Below are positions 1 to 7,300 of a stretch of 64,000 bases of DNA, piece after piece. Below the pieces are notes generated by a model. That model saw only the letters and a program-made list of their open reading frames with translations, searched no databases and was not told the DNA's origin. Numbering within the stretch: position 1 is the stretch's first letter; every line of letters starts with the position of its first letter. The translations under genes were made by a program, and so were the position numbers. Source of the stretch: Methylobacillus arboreus (GTDB lineage Bacteria > Pseudomonadota > Gammaproteobacteria > Burkholderiales > Methylophilaceae); assembly GCF_020532725.1 (NCBI RefSeq), contig NZ_JAJAVC010000011.1:1-64000 (forward strand), in the 5' to 3' direction.

Positions 1-114
1 ATCCAGATATTTAATGTAATCTTCATCTGCATAGAAACACACAGATCGGTTATTCCCGCGCTGGATAATGTGTTGCGGAACATTGGGCAAAATAATTCGA
101 GGGCGGCGGGGCAT
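1..114 (-). CDS. REP-associated tyrosine transposase (RAYT), N-terminal part, cut by window edge
   Basis: Reading the minus strand from the ATG at 114 gives MPRRPRIILPNVPQHIIQRG followed by NNRSVCFYADEDY, the N-terminal signature of the Y1/IS200-like transposases linked to REP sequences. Only 38 codons are inside the window, so the catalytic HUH and Tyr motifs are not visible. It is related to the complete RAYT at 813-1520, which has GHPQHIIIRGNNREPVF at the same position. A GTCTGTCCCCTATTATT motif lies just upstream (about 154-170), as expected for the end of a RAYT-linked unit. These single-strand transposases usually move or maintain short palindromic repeats. Identity is firm; integrity cannot be judged. 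Confidence 0.85.
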   Translation of the reverse strand, partial: MPRRPRIILPNVPQHIIQRGNNRSVCFYADEDYIKYLD

Positions 115-147
115 CTTAATAAGAGATTGACCTAAATACTGCCATTA

Positions 148-171
148 ATCGTGGTCTGTCCCCTATTATTT
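148..171. repeat. RAYT-associated end motif (GTCTGTCCCCTATTATT)
   Basis: The sequence from about 148 to 171 (ATCGTGGTCTGTCCCCTATT and onward) matches, with a few substitutions, the outer part of the 27-bp right inverted repeat of the second RAYT unit (1574-1600). It sits between the lipoprotein stop at 201 and the RAYT start at 114. It is best read as the upstream end of the first RAYT unit. Other copies of the CCCCTATTATT core are at 1736-1747 and 3370-3380. Confidence 0.6.
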
Positions 172-200
172 CGATTGTGGCTGATGAACCCTTCCACAGG

Positions 201-560
201 CTATGGCGCACCACAAGCTGGCATAGATTTCCAATAGTCATTCCAGCATTCTCCAATATAACGATAGCCTTTACGAATCAGGCATCGTTGGTGTTCAGCG
301 CTTTGCCGCTTATTGGCTTGGAGAATATCCTCCCCTTCAATGGAGTCCTTTGGATCTCTTGAAAAATTTCCAGTCTTATCTCCACCACACGCTTGCCAGT
401 CAGCCAGGCGAGTTTCTGCAGAGGTTTCAGCTCTCTCCCAATTTTCTATCCGAGGTTTTGAAGGGGGAGGGGGTGATAGAGGAACAAAGCACCCCCAACA
501 AAAGCACCCGGAAAGACTAGTTGTTAATCCTAGTACGACACATAATCTGATTATTCTCAT
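201..560 (-). CDS. Small lipoprotein of unknown function, linked to an orphan exoprotein C-terminus
   Basis: A 119-residue protein beginning MRIIRLCVVLGLTTSLSGC. The hydrophobic signal with the lipobox LSGC puts the modified Cys at residue 19 and predicts an outer-membrane or periplasmic lipoprotein. A Pro-rich stretch (PLSPPPPSKP) follows, then a Cys-containing core with QACGGDKTG, HQRCLIRKGYRYIG and a C-terminal PACGAP. The start codon overlaps the stop of the upstream exoprotein fragment as ATGA (557-560), which suggests translational coupling of the kind seen in toxin-immunity pairs. I do not recognise the family. A periplasmic immunity or lysis-type role is an inference from position only. 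It looks intact, unlike its upstream partner. Confidence 0.75.
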   Translation of the reverse strand: MRIIRLCVVLGLTTSLSGCFCWGCFVPLSPPPPSKPRIENWERAETSAETRLADWQACGGDKTGNFSRDPKDSIEGEDILQANKRQSAEHQRCLIRKGYRYIGECWNDYWKSMPACGAP

Positions 561-779
561 TTAGCGCCTTTCAATAAAATGGAAATGGCAGTCCAAACCT
601 CAGGAGGTAGTAACTCTGCCATTGCAAATGGGGTAGACGGTAGAATTGCCAATTCGGATACCCGATCTCGAATAATTCGTTCTGTGCTCTCCATGCCGCG
701 CTTTGTATTACCCTGTTCGTCATACAAGCCCGTGATCTGCCCTCCGAGATAGTCGTGGGTTCCACCGAAGGCTTCTATA
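557..779 (-). pseudogene. Orphan C-terminal fragment of a CdiA/FHA-type exoprotein (copy 1)
   Basis: The translated remnant reads FIEAFGGTHDYLGG, then LYDEQGN and ends LLPPEVWTAISILLKGAK. This is the conserved block found near the C-terminus of many CdiA/filamentous-haemagglutinin proteins (xGTHDxLxx...YDxxGN...STPFAxxxLLPPEVW). It aligns with copy 2 at 1874-2733 (AYSGTHDTLNSF, WYDKIGN, STPFSASVLLPPEV). The reading frame stays open to 853, but residues upstream of 779 come from the RAYT inverted repeat and RAYT tail, so the natural upstream part has been cut away. No secretion domain is attached. It may serve as a recombination donor for the full-length fhaB, or be plain decay. Confidence 0.7.
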
Positions 780-806
780 AAATCAAAGGGGTCAGACTCG
801 ATTGAT
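780..806 (+). repeat. Left 27-bp terminal inverted repeat of the RAYT unit
   Basis: Exact reverse complement of 1574-1600. Its core GGGGTCAGACTCGATT resembles short RAYT-linked repeats. Its last bases lie 7 bp from the RAYT stop codon at 813. Confidence 0.8.
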
Positions 807-812
807 CCATAA

Positions 813-1520
813 TTATCGTTGACGACGAAAAGCCTCTGACTTCCTGTCTCCACCTCTAGGTAGCTTGTCTATTCTACGGTTGAGTTGTTGAGCAATCTTT
901 TGCTTGAAATATTCGCTTCCCAGTACCCAAGCTTTGTTGGTAGCTTCTCTTAGCTGATGCAGGCTCAGTTCATCAATATGCGCTTCAAACAAGCACCGAT
1001 AATGCACCTGCCTGGATGTTTCGTCATTGCCCAGCCTGTGATACATCGTATGAGGGGTCACCAATGGATCAGCTTGTCCCAGTGCATTGGCACGATAGCT
1101 ACTCCATGGATATTCAGCAGGGAGTTGCACCATGTTGGCTCTGACTGGATTCAGTTCAATATAGCGATAACAGAGTAGGGCATAGGTTTCACTATCAATC
1201 AGGCTGGCTTTGTAGCGGCCTTCCCAAAGGGTGCCGGTACGTCGATAGGTAACGTTGTAATATTGCACGTAATGTCGGCCCACACTTTGCATCATCTTCG
1301 CAATGCTATTCTCTTGATGAGGCGTGACCAATAAATGTACATGGTTGGTCATCAAGACATAGGCATGAATATCACATTGATGTTTCTTGGCAGCTTGCGA
1401 CAGTTTGTCCAGGAAGAAGTGATAGTCTTCTTCCGCAGAAAAAACCGGTTCACGGTTATTGCCGCGGATGATGATATGTTGTGGGTGTCCCGTCAGTACA
1501 AAGCGTGGTAGGCGAACCAT
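813..1520 (-). CDS. REP-associated tyrosine transposase (RAYT, Y1_Tnp family)
   Basis: A 235-residue IS200-like single-strand transposase. Visible motifs are RGNNREPVF near the N-terminus, HAYVLMTNHVHLLVTP with the HUH metal-binding pair (HVH), the downstream conserved segments RRTGTLWEGRYKASLI and CYRYIELNPVRANMV, and YPWSSYRANA. I chose the ATG at 1520 because GGAGAG lies 7 nt upstream; the open frame extends to 1553 without a better ribosome site. The gene lies inside perfect 27-bp inverted repeats. The basic C-terminus (RGGDRKSEAFRRQR) is typical of the family. It looks intact. RAYTs are thought to process REP/BIME-type palindromes; here the unit itself seems to have been mobile. Confidence 0.92.
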   Translation of the reverse strand: MVRLPRFVLTGHPQHIIIRGNNREPVFSAEEDYHFFLDKLSQAAKKHQCDIHAYVLMTNHVHLLVTPHQENSIAKMMQSVGRHYVQYYNVTYRRTGTLWEGRYKASLIDSETYALLCYRYIELNPVRANMVQLPAEYPWSSYRANALGQADPLVTPHTMYHRLGNDETSRQVHYRCLFEAHIDELSLHQLREATNKAWVLGSEYFKQKIAQQLNRRIDKLPRGGDRKSEAFRRQR

Positions 1521-1573
1521 TCGAGTCTCTCCAAAAGACACTGTCCTCAGCATAACCGCTGATTTAAGAAAGA

Positions 1574-1600
1574 ATCAATCGAGTCTGACCCCTTTGATTT
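1574..1600 (-). repeat. Right 27-bp terminal inverted repeat of the RAYT unit
   Basis: Exact reverse complement of 780-806. It lies 54 bp upstream of the RAYT start codon at 1520. Beyond it the sequence switches to an AT-rich ORF remnant. Confidence 0.8.
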
Positions 1601-1721
1601 GTTCTGTATTTAATTGAACTGTTATTTTATCGGACATGGCAATTCTCAATTGACTCCAAGTCGGGAAAGAGGATTAACGGAAACTATCTTCCCAGTGGTT
1701 GGATTAATAGCAACAATAGGG
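1601..1721 (-). pseudogene. Possible toxin C-terminus and truncated immunity-gene start
   Basis: On the minus strand a short frame reads IVAINPTTGKIVSVNPLSRL, then GVN and a stop at 1646-1648. The TTGKIVSVNP pattern resembles the last residues of polymorphic toxin domains. Seven bases past that stop codon an ATG at 1637 opens a second frame, MSDKITVQLNTE, which runs into the RAYT inverted repeat at 1600 and stops soon after inside it. This is the layout of a toxin end plus adjacent immunity start, truncated by insertion. Both pieces are very short, so this is suggestive only. Confidence 0.3.
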
Positions 1722-1744
1722 GACAGACTGGGCTATCCCCTATT
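1715..1744. repeat. REP-like hairpin, AATAGGGGA/TCCCCTATT
   Basis: AATAGGGGA (1715-1723) and TCCCCTATT (1736-1744) form a perfect 9-bp stem around a 12-nt loop containing CAGACTGGGCTA. The stem carries the same CCCCTATT core as the RAYT-linked motifs at 148-171 and 3366-3380. It is therefore probably a REP-type substrate of a RAYT. Confidence 0.6.
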
Positions 1745-1771
1745 ATTCATTATTTTCATTTCTGTGATGTA

Positions 1772-1873
1772 TTACCATCCTCCTTTATATCCATTGACAG
1801 CACATGAACAAGTGACAAAAACTAGAATAATAATTCCTAATACGCTAAATGTTTTTTTCAAAATTTTCTTCAT
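1772..1873 (-). CDS. Very short lipoprotein-like ORF after orphan exoprotein copy 2
   Basis: A 33-codon frame, MKKILKKTFSVLGIIILVFV followed by TCSCAVNGYKGGW, in the same reading frame as the upstream exoprotein remnant. It has a Lys-rich N-terminus, one hydrophobic segment and a Cys pair (CSC) where a lipobox would be, although residues -3 to -1 (TCS) are a poor match. AGGAT precedes the ATG by a few bases. Its position mirrors the small lipoprotein after copy 1 (201-560). It may be the truncated start of a longer lipoprotein gene, because the sequence after its stop soon enters the REP-like hairpin at 1715-1744. Confidence 0.4.
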   Translation of the reverse strand: MKKILKKTFSVLGIIILVFVTCSCAVNGYKGGW

Positions 1874-2733
1874 ATTTTCATCCTGATGAGTATATTGATA
1901 TTTTATATTTTTTAATGATTGGAGAATGGTACTAAATACTTCTGGAGGAAGTAGGACGCTAGCCGAAAATGGTGTTGAAATTAGAACATTTAATTTATTC
2001 GAAGCCTCTCCGATGTTACCTCGTAAAGTGTTGTCTAATTGTTTTCCATTTCCGATCTTGTCATACCAGATAAAGCTATTGAGAGTATCATGAGTGCCGG
2101 AGTAAGCCTCTGCTAATCTATCCCAAAATCTCCGGTAGAGTATTCAAATTGTACCCCTAATGCCATTTGACCATTACTGCCTTGCACTCCACCGAGTGGA
2201 CTTCTTAAATCCTGATTTTGTGCAATAAAATCGTTAATTGTTATATCATTTCCTTGTGCATCTTTTGGTTTAAAAATAACTGTGCCATCAGAGTTTTCTG
2301 CGTATCCACTTTTTGTAGATAGGTCGGCTTGGCATGCACCAGCACCGGCAACTTCACACCATTTTTCCAGTACAATCCGTCCGCCCGCTAGTTTGAAATT
2401 ATCTCCATTAACACCAACACTTACTCCTGAAGCATTATTAATACAATCGTTTTCGCTGGCACAAAGATTTTTGAATTTCTTTGAGTCCTCGATCATTTTC
2501 TGCCGCATCACATCAGCAGCCCAGGAAAGAGACTCCTTGGTTATAGCAGAAGTAAGTTCGGTAGAGCTGCCGCCTATCGCAGCGATGATGATATTCGCAG
2601 CCCTGCGGTAATTACCATTGCCATTCCAGTTCTCATAATTAGATTTGGCTTGTGGGTCATTTAGTATCGCTTGAGCTGATTCCAGCGTCATTCCCGAGGC
2701 TTCCAATACTGCCAGCCGGTTACTCTTACCCTT
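1874..2733 (-). pseudogene. Orphan C-terminal fragment of a CdiA/FHA-type exoprotein (copy 2), frameshifted
   Basis: The first frame (2733 to 2113) contains LESAQAILNDPQAKSNYENW, NDCINNASGV, a GTVIFKPKDAQGNDITINDF segment and RSPLGGVQGSNGQMALG, hallmarks of the region just before the C-terminal block of CdiA-type proteins. It stops at 2113. The homology continues in another frame as FWDRLAEAYSGTHDTLNSF, WYDKIGNGKQLDN and STPFSASVLLPPEVFSTILQ. Restoring one T in the minus-strand TTTT run (2125-2128 on the plus strand, AAAA) gives TGDFWDRLAEAY without a break. So this is one module with a -1 frameshift, or a sequencing error. No TPS domain is present and the frame is closed upstream at 2737, so it is an orphan cassette, not a complete gene. 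Confidence 0.75.
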
Positions 2734-2767
2734 TAATTAATTTGAATTGCTTGATTTTATTTAAATG

Positions 2768-3331
2768 CTATTTACATGGAGGCGCGGGCTGGAGTTTTAT
2801 CTCGATTGGATTAATTTCCCCTGTAATATCATCAGCGACTAGTTCCCGAACTCTTAGATTGCATCGGCCGCCTTCCAAAAGAAGTGCAGCATCATAATCT
2901 TTTCCGGGTTCAGGGCTAAAGCTTCCTGTAAAAGGGCCACAACTAGCGTGCCTCCATTGTCCACCGACTTCTCCATTGGCGACATAGGTGGAATAGATGG
3001 TTATTGGCTGACTTGCTTGCACGATAAACTCGTTGTACGCCCAAGTGATGTCATCTGTTATAGGCATCCCGATCTTTCTGTTTTTGCTTAACTGGGACAA
3101 ACCATAAAAAAGACCATAATCTTTTCCACCAGAAAAAGCAGGAATCGTTGCTTTATCGTACAAGGTATAACAAGACTTGTTGGGATGAAGATAAACGAAT
3201 GCCCCTGTGGTGAGTATGCGCATCCGGGCAACAGGTCCGTGTTCTGAAGAGGCATCTAGTACCTTGGGGCCTGCGCATGCAGTCAGCATGCTGATAACAA
3301 TCATAAAAAGCAGGTGATTTCGAGAGTTCAT
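2768..3331 (-). CDS. Predicted lipoprotein, unknown function, second gene downstream of fhaB
   Basis: 187 residues from the ATG at 3331: MNSRNHLLFMIVISMLTACA, with the lipobox LTAC giving Cys 19. An in-frame ATG 30 bp upstream would hide the signal behind a charged extension, so the shorter start is preferred. The mature part has HPNKSCYTLYDKATIP, FYGLSQLSKNRKIGMP, a YSTYVANGEVGGQWRH stretch and GGRCNLRVREL; spaced Cys residues could form disulfides in the periplasm. I do not recognise the family. It follows the 326-residue lipoprotein in the fhaB transcript direction, with a RAYT-like CCCCTATTATT motif in the gap, so it may belong to the exoprotein locus as an accessory or immunity-type protein. 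Confidence 0.75.
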   Translation of the reverse strand: MNSRNHLLFMIVISMLTACAGPKVLDASSEHGPVARMRILTTGAFVYLHPNKSCYTLYDKATIPAFSGGKDYGLFYGLSQLSKNRKIGMPITDDITWAYNEFIVQASQPITIYSTYVANGEVGGQWRHASCGPFTGSFSPEPGKDYDAALLLEGGRCNLRVRELVADDITGEINPIEIKLQPAPPCK

Positions 3332-3365
3332 GAGATTTATCTTAAAGATATGGGGCCACATTTTT

Positions 3366-3380
3366 ACGTCCCCTATTATT
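3366..3380. repeat. Solo RAYT-type CCCCTATTATT motif
   Basis: ACGTCCCCTATTATT between the two lipoprotein genes repeats the core seen at 154-170 and 1736-1747. A weak GGGG-containing partner lies about 20 nt to the left (TATGGGGCC), so an imperfect hairpin is possible. Confidence 0.45.
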
Positions 3381-3393
3381 GTTTTAACGGGAG

Positions 3394-4374
3394 CTACTCA
3401 ACGTTAGGCGAGATTGGCTCAAACTTGAATGATTCCAGCCAGTGCCTTAAAAATGCTTGGCGTTGGGCCAGCCAGTCGGGGGCGTGTGTTGCCAGATTCC
3501 TGTCATAAATTGCAACCATCGCAAATATATAGTTGCCTACCTTGGTGGTATAAAGTTCATGAACGGTTGAGGATTCTCCTGCTTTGAAATCCTCCCGTGC
3601 GGGAACATCTCTTCCACTGATCACCTGAAGAGTCATGTGCTGCCATTCCCGTCCGTTAATGGTGATGATTTCTTTTTGGGTGTGAGGGTTAGTAAACTCT
3701 TTAAAATTACTCCCCGTTGGTAATTTGTCCCCTTCAATAATCATTGGCATAAAACCCACCATGGTGGCCCGGTAATTCAAGCCATCCATACTCACATTAG
3801 GCAATCTCCATACCCGCACTGCGCCTTTGCTAGGGTCCAAGTTATAACGGAGGCGCACATCATATTTGTAATCGGGTTCCAATTGAGTAAATAAACTGCC
3901 TATGCCAGGAGTAGTGATAACCTGGGTAGAAGTACCGTTTTGGCATAGTTGTTGTGGGTATTTCGGTGGGATACGGGGGGGGGTCGGATAAACCGTGACA
4001 TCCCAGATGCGGTCATAAGTCACCATAAAGTCCAAAGGCGGATGCGTGTAATCTGTGGCAGGTATCTCTTTGGCGTTTTGAGAGAGGAAATATGCGCTTC
4101 CGATGCGATCATCTACCGCGAGTCTGCCTTTGTCGGTCAGCGCCGTCTCGCGCTGGCGGCGCGGGGTATAATCCACCATGTGCCTGTCATGGTCGGGTTT
4201 CACAATGACCTGCGCACGGCACATGACTTTTATGTCGCTCATCACCGGCGTGCCTGTTTGATAGCGTGGCAGCGACATTTCTTCTATTTTCTGATAGCCC
4301 GCCATGCTGCAAGCGCTGAGTGCGGCTATACCTGTGGCGCTGATGAATAGGAGCTTGATCATGGATTTATACAT
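3394..4374 (-). CDS. Predicted lipoprotein directly downstream of fhaB (candidate immunity protein)
   Basis: 326 residues starting MYKSMIKLLFISATGIAALS, then ACSMAG with the lipobox LSAC (Cys 22). The ATG at 4374 is preceded by AAGG in the last codons of fhaB; only 3 nt separate it from the fhaB stop codon, so the two are almost certainly co-transcribed and probably coupled. The mature protein contains IKVMCRAQVIVKP, a Pro-rich YPTPPRIPPKYP, PDYKYDVRLRYNLDP and a C-terminal part with GREWQHMTLQVISGRDVP and RHWLESFKFEPI. I do not recognise the family. Because the tip of FhaB resembles a lipase, and lipase effectors are often neutralised by periplasmic lipoproteins, an immunity role is a reasonable but untested inference. 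Confidence 0.75.
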   Translation of the reverse strand: MYKSMIKLLFISATGIAALSACSMAGYQKIEEMSLPRYQTGTPVMSDIKVMCRAQVIVKPDHDRHMVDYTPRRQRETALTDKGRLAVDDRIGSAYFLSQNAKEIPATDYTHPPLDFMVTYDRIWDVTVYPTPPRIPPKYPQQLCQNGTSTQVITTPGIGSLFTQLEPDYKYDVRLRYNLDPSKGAVRVWRLPNVSMDGLNYRATMVGFMPMIIEGDKLPTGSNFKEFTNPHTQKEIITINGREWQHMTLQVISGRDVPAREDFKAGESSTVHELYTTKVGNYIFAMVAIYDRNLATHAPDWLAQRQAFLRHWLESFKFEPISPNVE

Positions 4375-4377
4375 GGT

Positions 4378-7300
4378 TTACCTTGGTGGGTTGCTGGAAA
4401 CAGGCGCAACCGTTGTGGTTGGCCAAGTGGAAGGGTCATTCCAGCGATAGGTGGAATGTGCGCTATCGCTCGTGGTGAATAAAGCCTTCAGTTCCAATAC
4501 CGATTGCAATAGATTGCCTAGCGCAACTCCTTGTAGATGTGTGGCTGAATTGGGGTCATTATATTGATTGGTTTGGCCTAAATTACCACCTACAACCGTG
4601 GCAACAGGGTCATTGGCGTGATTATAGTAACCGAGGCCGTTAATGCCATTATCGGTTGGACCATTAACATTGCCATAGGCTAACCAATTAGCTTGCTGTT
4701 CAGGCGTTGCGCCTGCCAAACCTGCGGCATTAAGTGTGGCAGCCACTGCTGCGCCTGTTGAGGACGCGGGCCCAAAATAATCAATATGCAGATTCGGGTT
4801 TGCATTGCCTTGTGCGGCATAATCATTCAAGGCAATGTTGCTGGAGAGCGTGCCGCCGCTGTGGGCAAGGAGATTGGTTTCACCGTGGGCCAGTTGATTG
4901 CCGTGAGAAGCGATCAAGGCTTGCACGATGGCTTCTGAAGTATTGGAAGTCGCTTGAGCGTATTTGTCGATTGCGGCATTGAGTAAATCAGCCAGGCTGC
5001 CCTGGGTATCGTTGTAGGACAGGTAAATGGATTGTTCAATAGCTTCTCCATCACGCAGATGCCCGATGCCCAGCACCAAGGCGCGGTCTGGTTCATTCAG
5101 AATACCATTCACGGCAATATTAAAGTGACCTTCACTATTGCTATCTACCGCTTTAATCTCGAATAGCGGTGCATTGTCTGTTGGGCTTTTTAAATCAGTT
5201 AAGGCCTTGATGCGTTCTTCTAGCGGCAAGTCTGCATTGTTAATGGTGTCGCCTAGCCCAGAGGCGGCTTGTGCGCATTCAGGCGGTGATTTTTTACAAG
5301 TGGCAATAAATCCTTGCGTGATGTCGCTATCGCGTTTTTGTGCAGTTAACAAGAAGGCATTGCCCAGCGTCCCAACCGCATAACTGGTGGCGGCATTCCC
5401 GATATCAATTTCACCAGCCAAACTACCGACCAGGATATTACCCAAAGTGAGTGCTAAGCCTTGCGATAGGCTTGGTTTGTCACGTTCATTGCGAATATCA
5501 ATCGCTTGATAACGTAGTGTTTGCGCTTCGGCTATTAAACTAGCTGCTTCGCTTGTTTTACCGCTAGCATTCAGAATAGCCGCCTCTGCTTCTTTGTCTC
5601 TGGCGAGGTTGAGCTTGTCATTATATTGCTGATCATATTCCGCCATTCTTTTGACGTAATACGAATTGATGGCCGTAGTCACTTGCTGGGTGGCTGCGCT
5701 GACAATGCTTGCATTCGCCGCTATTTCATTTTGAATGGCTGTGATGTCAGGTTTAGTCAATACATCATTGTTGGCTGTGTCAGTATCCCGGTTTAAGGTA
5801 GCGATGGTTGTTTCGGCATTTTTACCAGTCAATGCAGTTTGCTTTGCATCATCAGTAATGGCAATTTGTGCTGTACTTACCGCGCTATGCGTAACACTGG
5901 AGTCTGTGCCTGACTGATTTAGGTCGGGTGTCAATGTACCAGGAAGATTGACTAAATTATTACCAATATTTTTGGTGATGGATTGGTTAGAGTTATAAGA
6001 CATACTTAAGCTCATGCTACTACTGTCGGCTGCATATTCTGCTCGATTCTGAATGTCCGAAACCGTGAGCGTCTCCGTAGTCAGGCTGTTCCTATTCTCC
6101 GCAATCGCTGTTTCAGTCGATGCAATCACTGCCCCCTTGAGGTCGGTATTGCCGTTGACATTGACCTGGAAGCCGCCATCTCCCGCAAATATACCCGCCT
6201 GCTCGTTGACCGAGGCATAGTCGCTATTGATCTTGCTGCTGGACGAACTGAACGACCCGCCGGCCATGCCCGCGCCAACCGGCACACTGACGCTGATGCC
6301 GGCGCTTTTCTGCTTGCTGTCGTAGGTGCTGGAGTCCTGCAAACTCTGGATATTGAGATTGCCCTTGCCCGAAGTGCCGACGTTGGCTACTACCTGATCG
6401 CCCTTGACTTGCGAACCGATGATATTGGTATCCGTGCCACTTTCCAGGCTGACCTTGTTGCCAGCCTGTACCACGCTTTCTGTCCACGTGACATCCGACC
6501 CATTGGCCTTGCCTTTACCCTGTGATGCGCTGGCGGTAATGGCAAGCCCGTTGGAACCGATGCTGATGCCGACACTGGCACTGCTGTTTTTATTCTTGCT
6601 GTTAAGTGTTTCCGTGTTCTGCGCAGCGATCAGGTTCACCTTATCATCCGCTTTCAGGTTGACATCTCCGCCTGCCTTGATTGTGCTGCCGATGACGTTA
6701 ATATCAGATTGCTCGCCAGCCCCTGTGGCCTGGATGGCAATATTGCCGCCCGCCATCACATTGCTGCCTTGAACCGTGCTGCTGGTTTGCGTGGAGGTGC
6801 TGCTGCTTTTGCTGGTGCCGATGGAAAGACTAATGTTGACGCCGCCTGCCTGATTGGCGGCATTGGTGACGCCATTGTCTGTCGGTGCCGCAAATAATGC
6901 CTGCTGGGTGGAATCGAAAGCGTTCTTCGCAGCCAATGCTGTAGTACCTGCGGCCAATGCCTGCATGCGGCCATCGGAAGTATTGTTAGCGGCCTGCTTC
7001 ATTTGCTCGGCAGTCTGGATGGCCGAGATCACTGGGCTGGTGATCGCTAATGTCAGCCCGCTCTGCTTGAACTTGGTCTCGGTAGTTTGGGTCGATGTGT
7101 TGTTGCCAGCCGTAATGTTGACTTGCTGAGCCTTGATGTCAATATCACCTTGTGGGGTGAGTACCTCGCTGCCGGTTTGGGTGTAGGTATTGCCTGCCTG
7201 GATGGTGACATTGCCTTCTACACTGCCAATGGTGCTGCCGGTCTGGGTGATGGTGGTGCCGGTTTGCTTTTGGCTCAGGTTGCTGGTGCCGTAGCCGATG

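Larger units (their letters stand above)
780..1600 (-). mobile_element. 821-bp RAYT unit bounded by perfect 27-bp inverted repeats
   Basis: Positions 780-806 and 1574-1600 are exact reverse complements over 27 bp (core GGGGTCAGACTCGATTGAT and ATCAATCGAGTCTGACCCC). They enclose a single RAYT gene. The first mismatch outward (779/1601) and inward (807/1573) delimits the repeat exactly. The flanks show no direct target duplication, in line with HUH/Y1 chemistry. On the left the unit interrupts an exoprotein fragment and on the right it cuts a small ORF that starts at 1637. Confidence 0.75.

Noticed and set aside
1614-1886. 90-codon plus-strand frame in the orphan module region
   Set aside because: It spans the REP-like hairpin and is antisense to the exoprotein and lipoprotein remnants; it has no recognisable domain.
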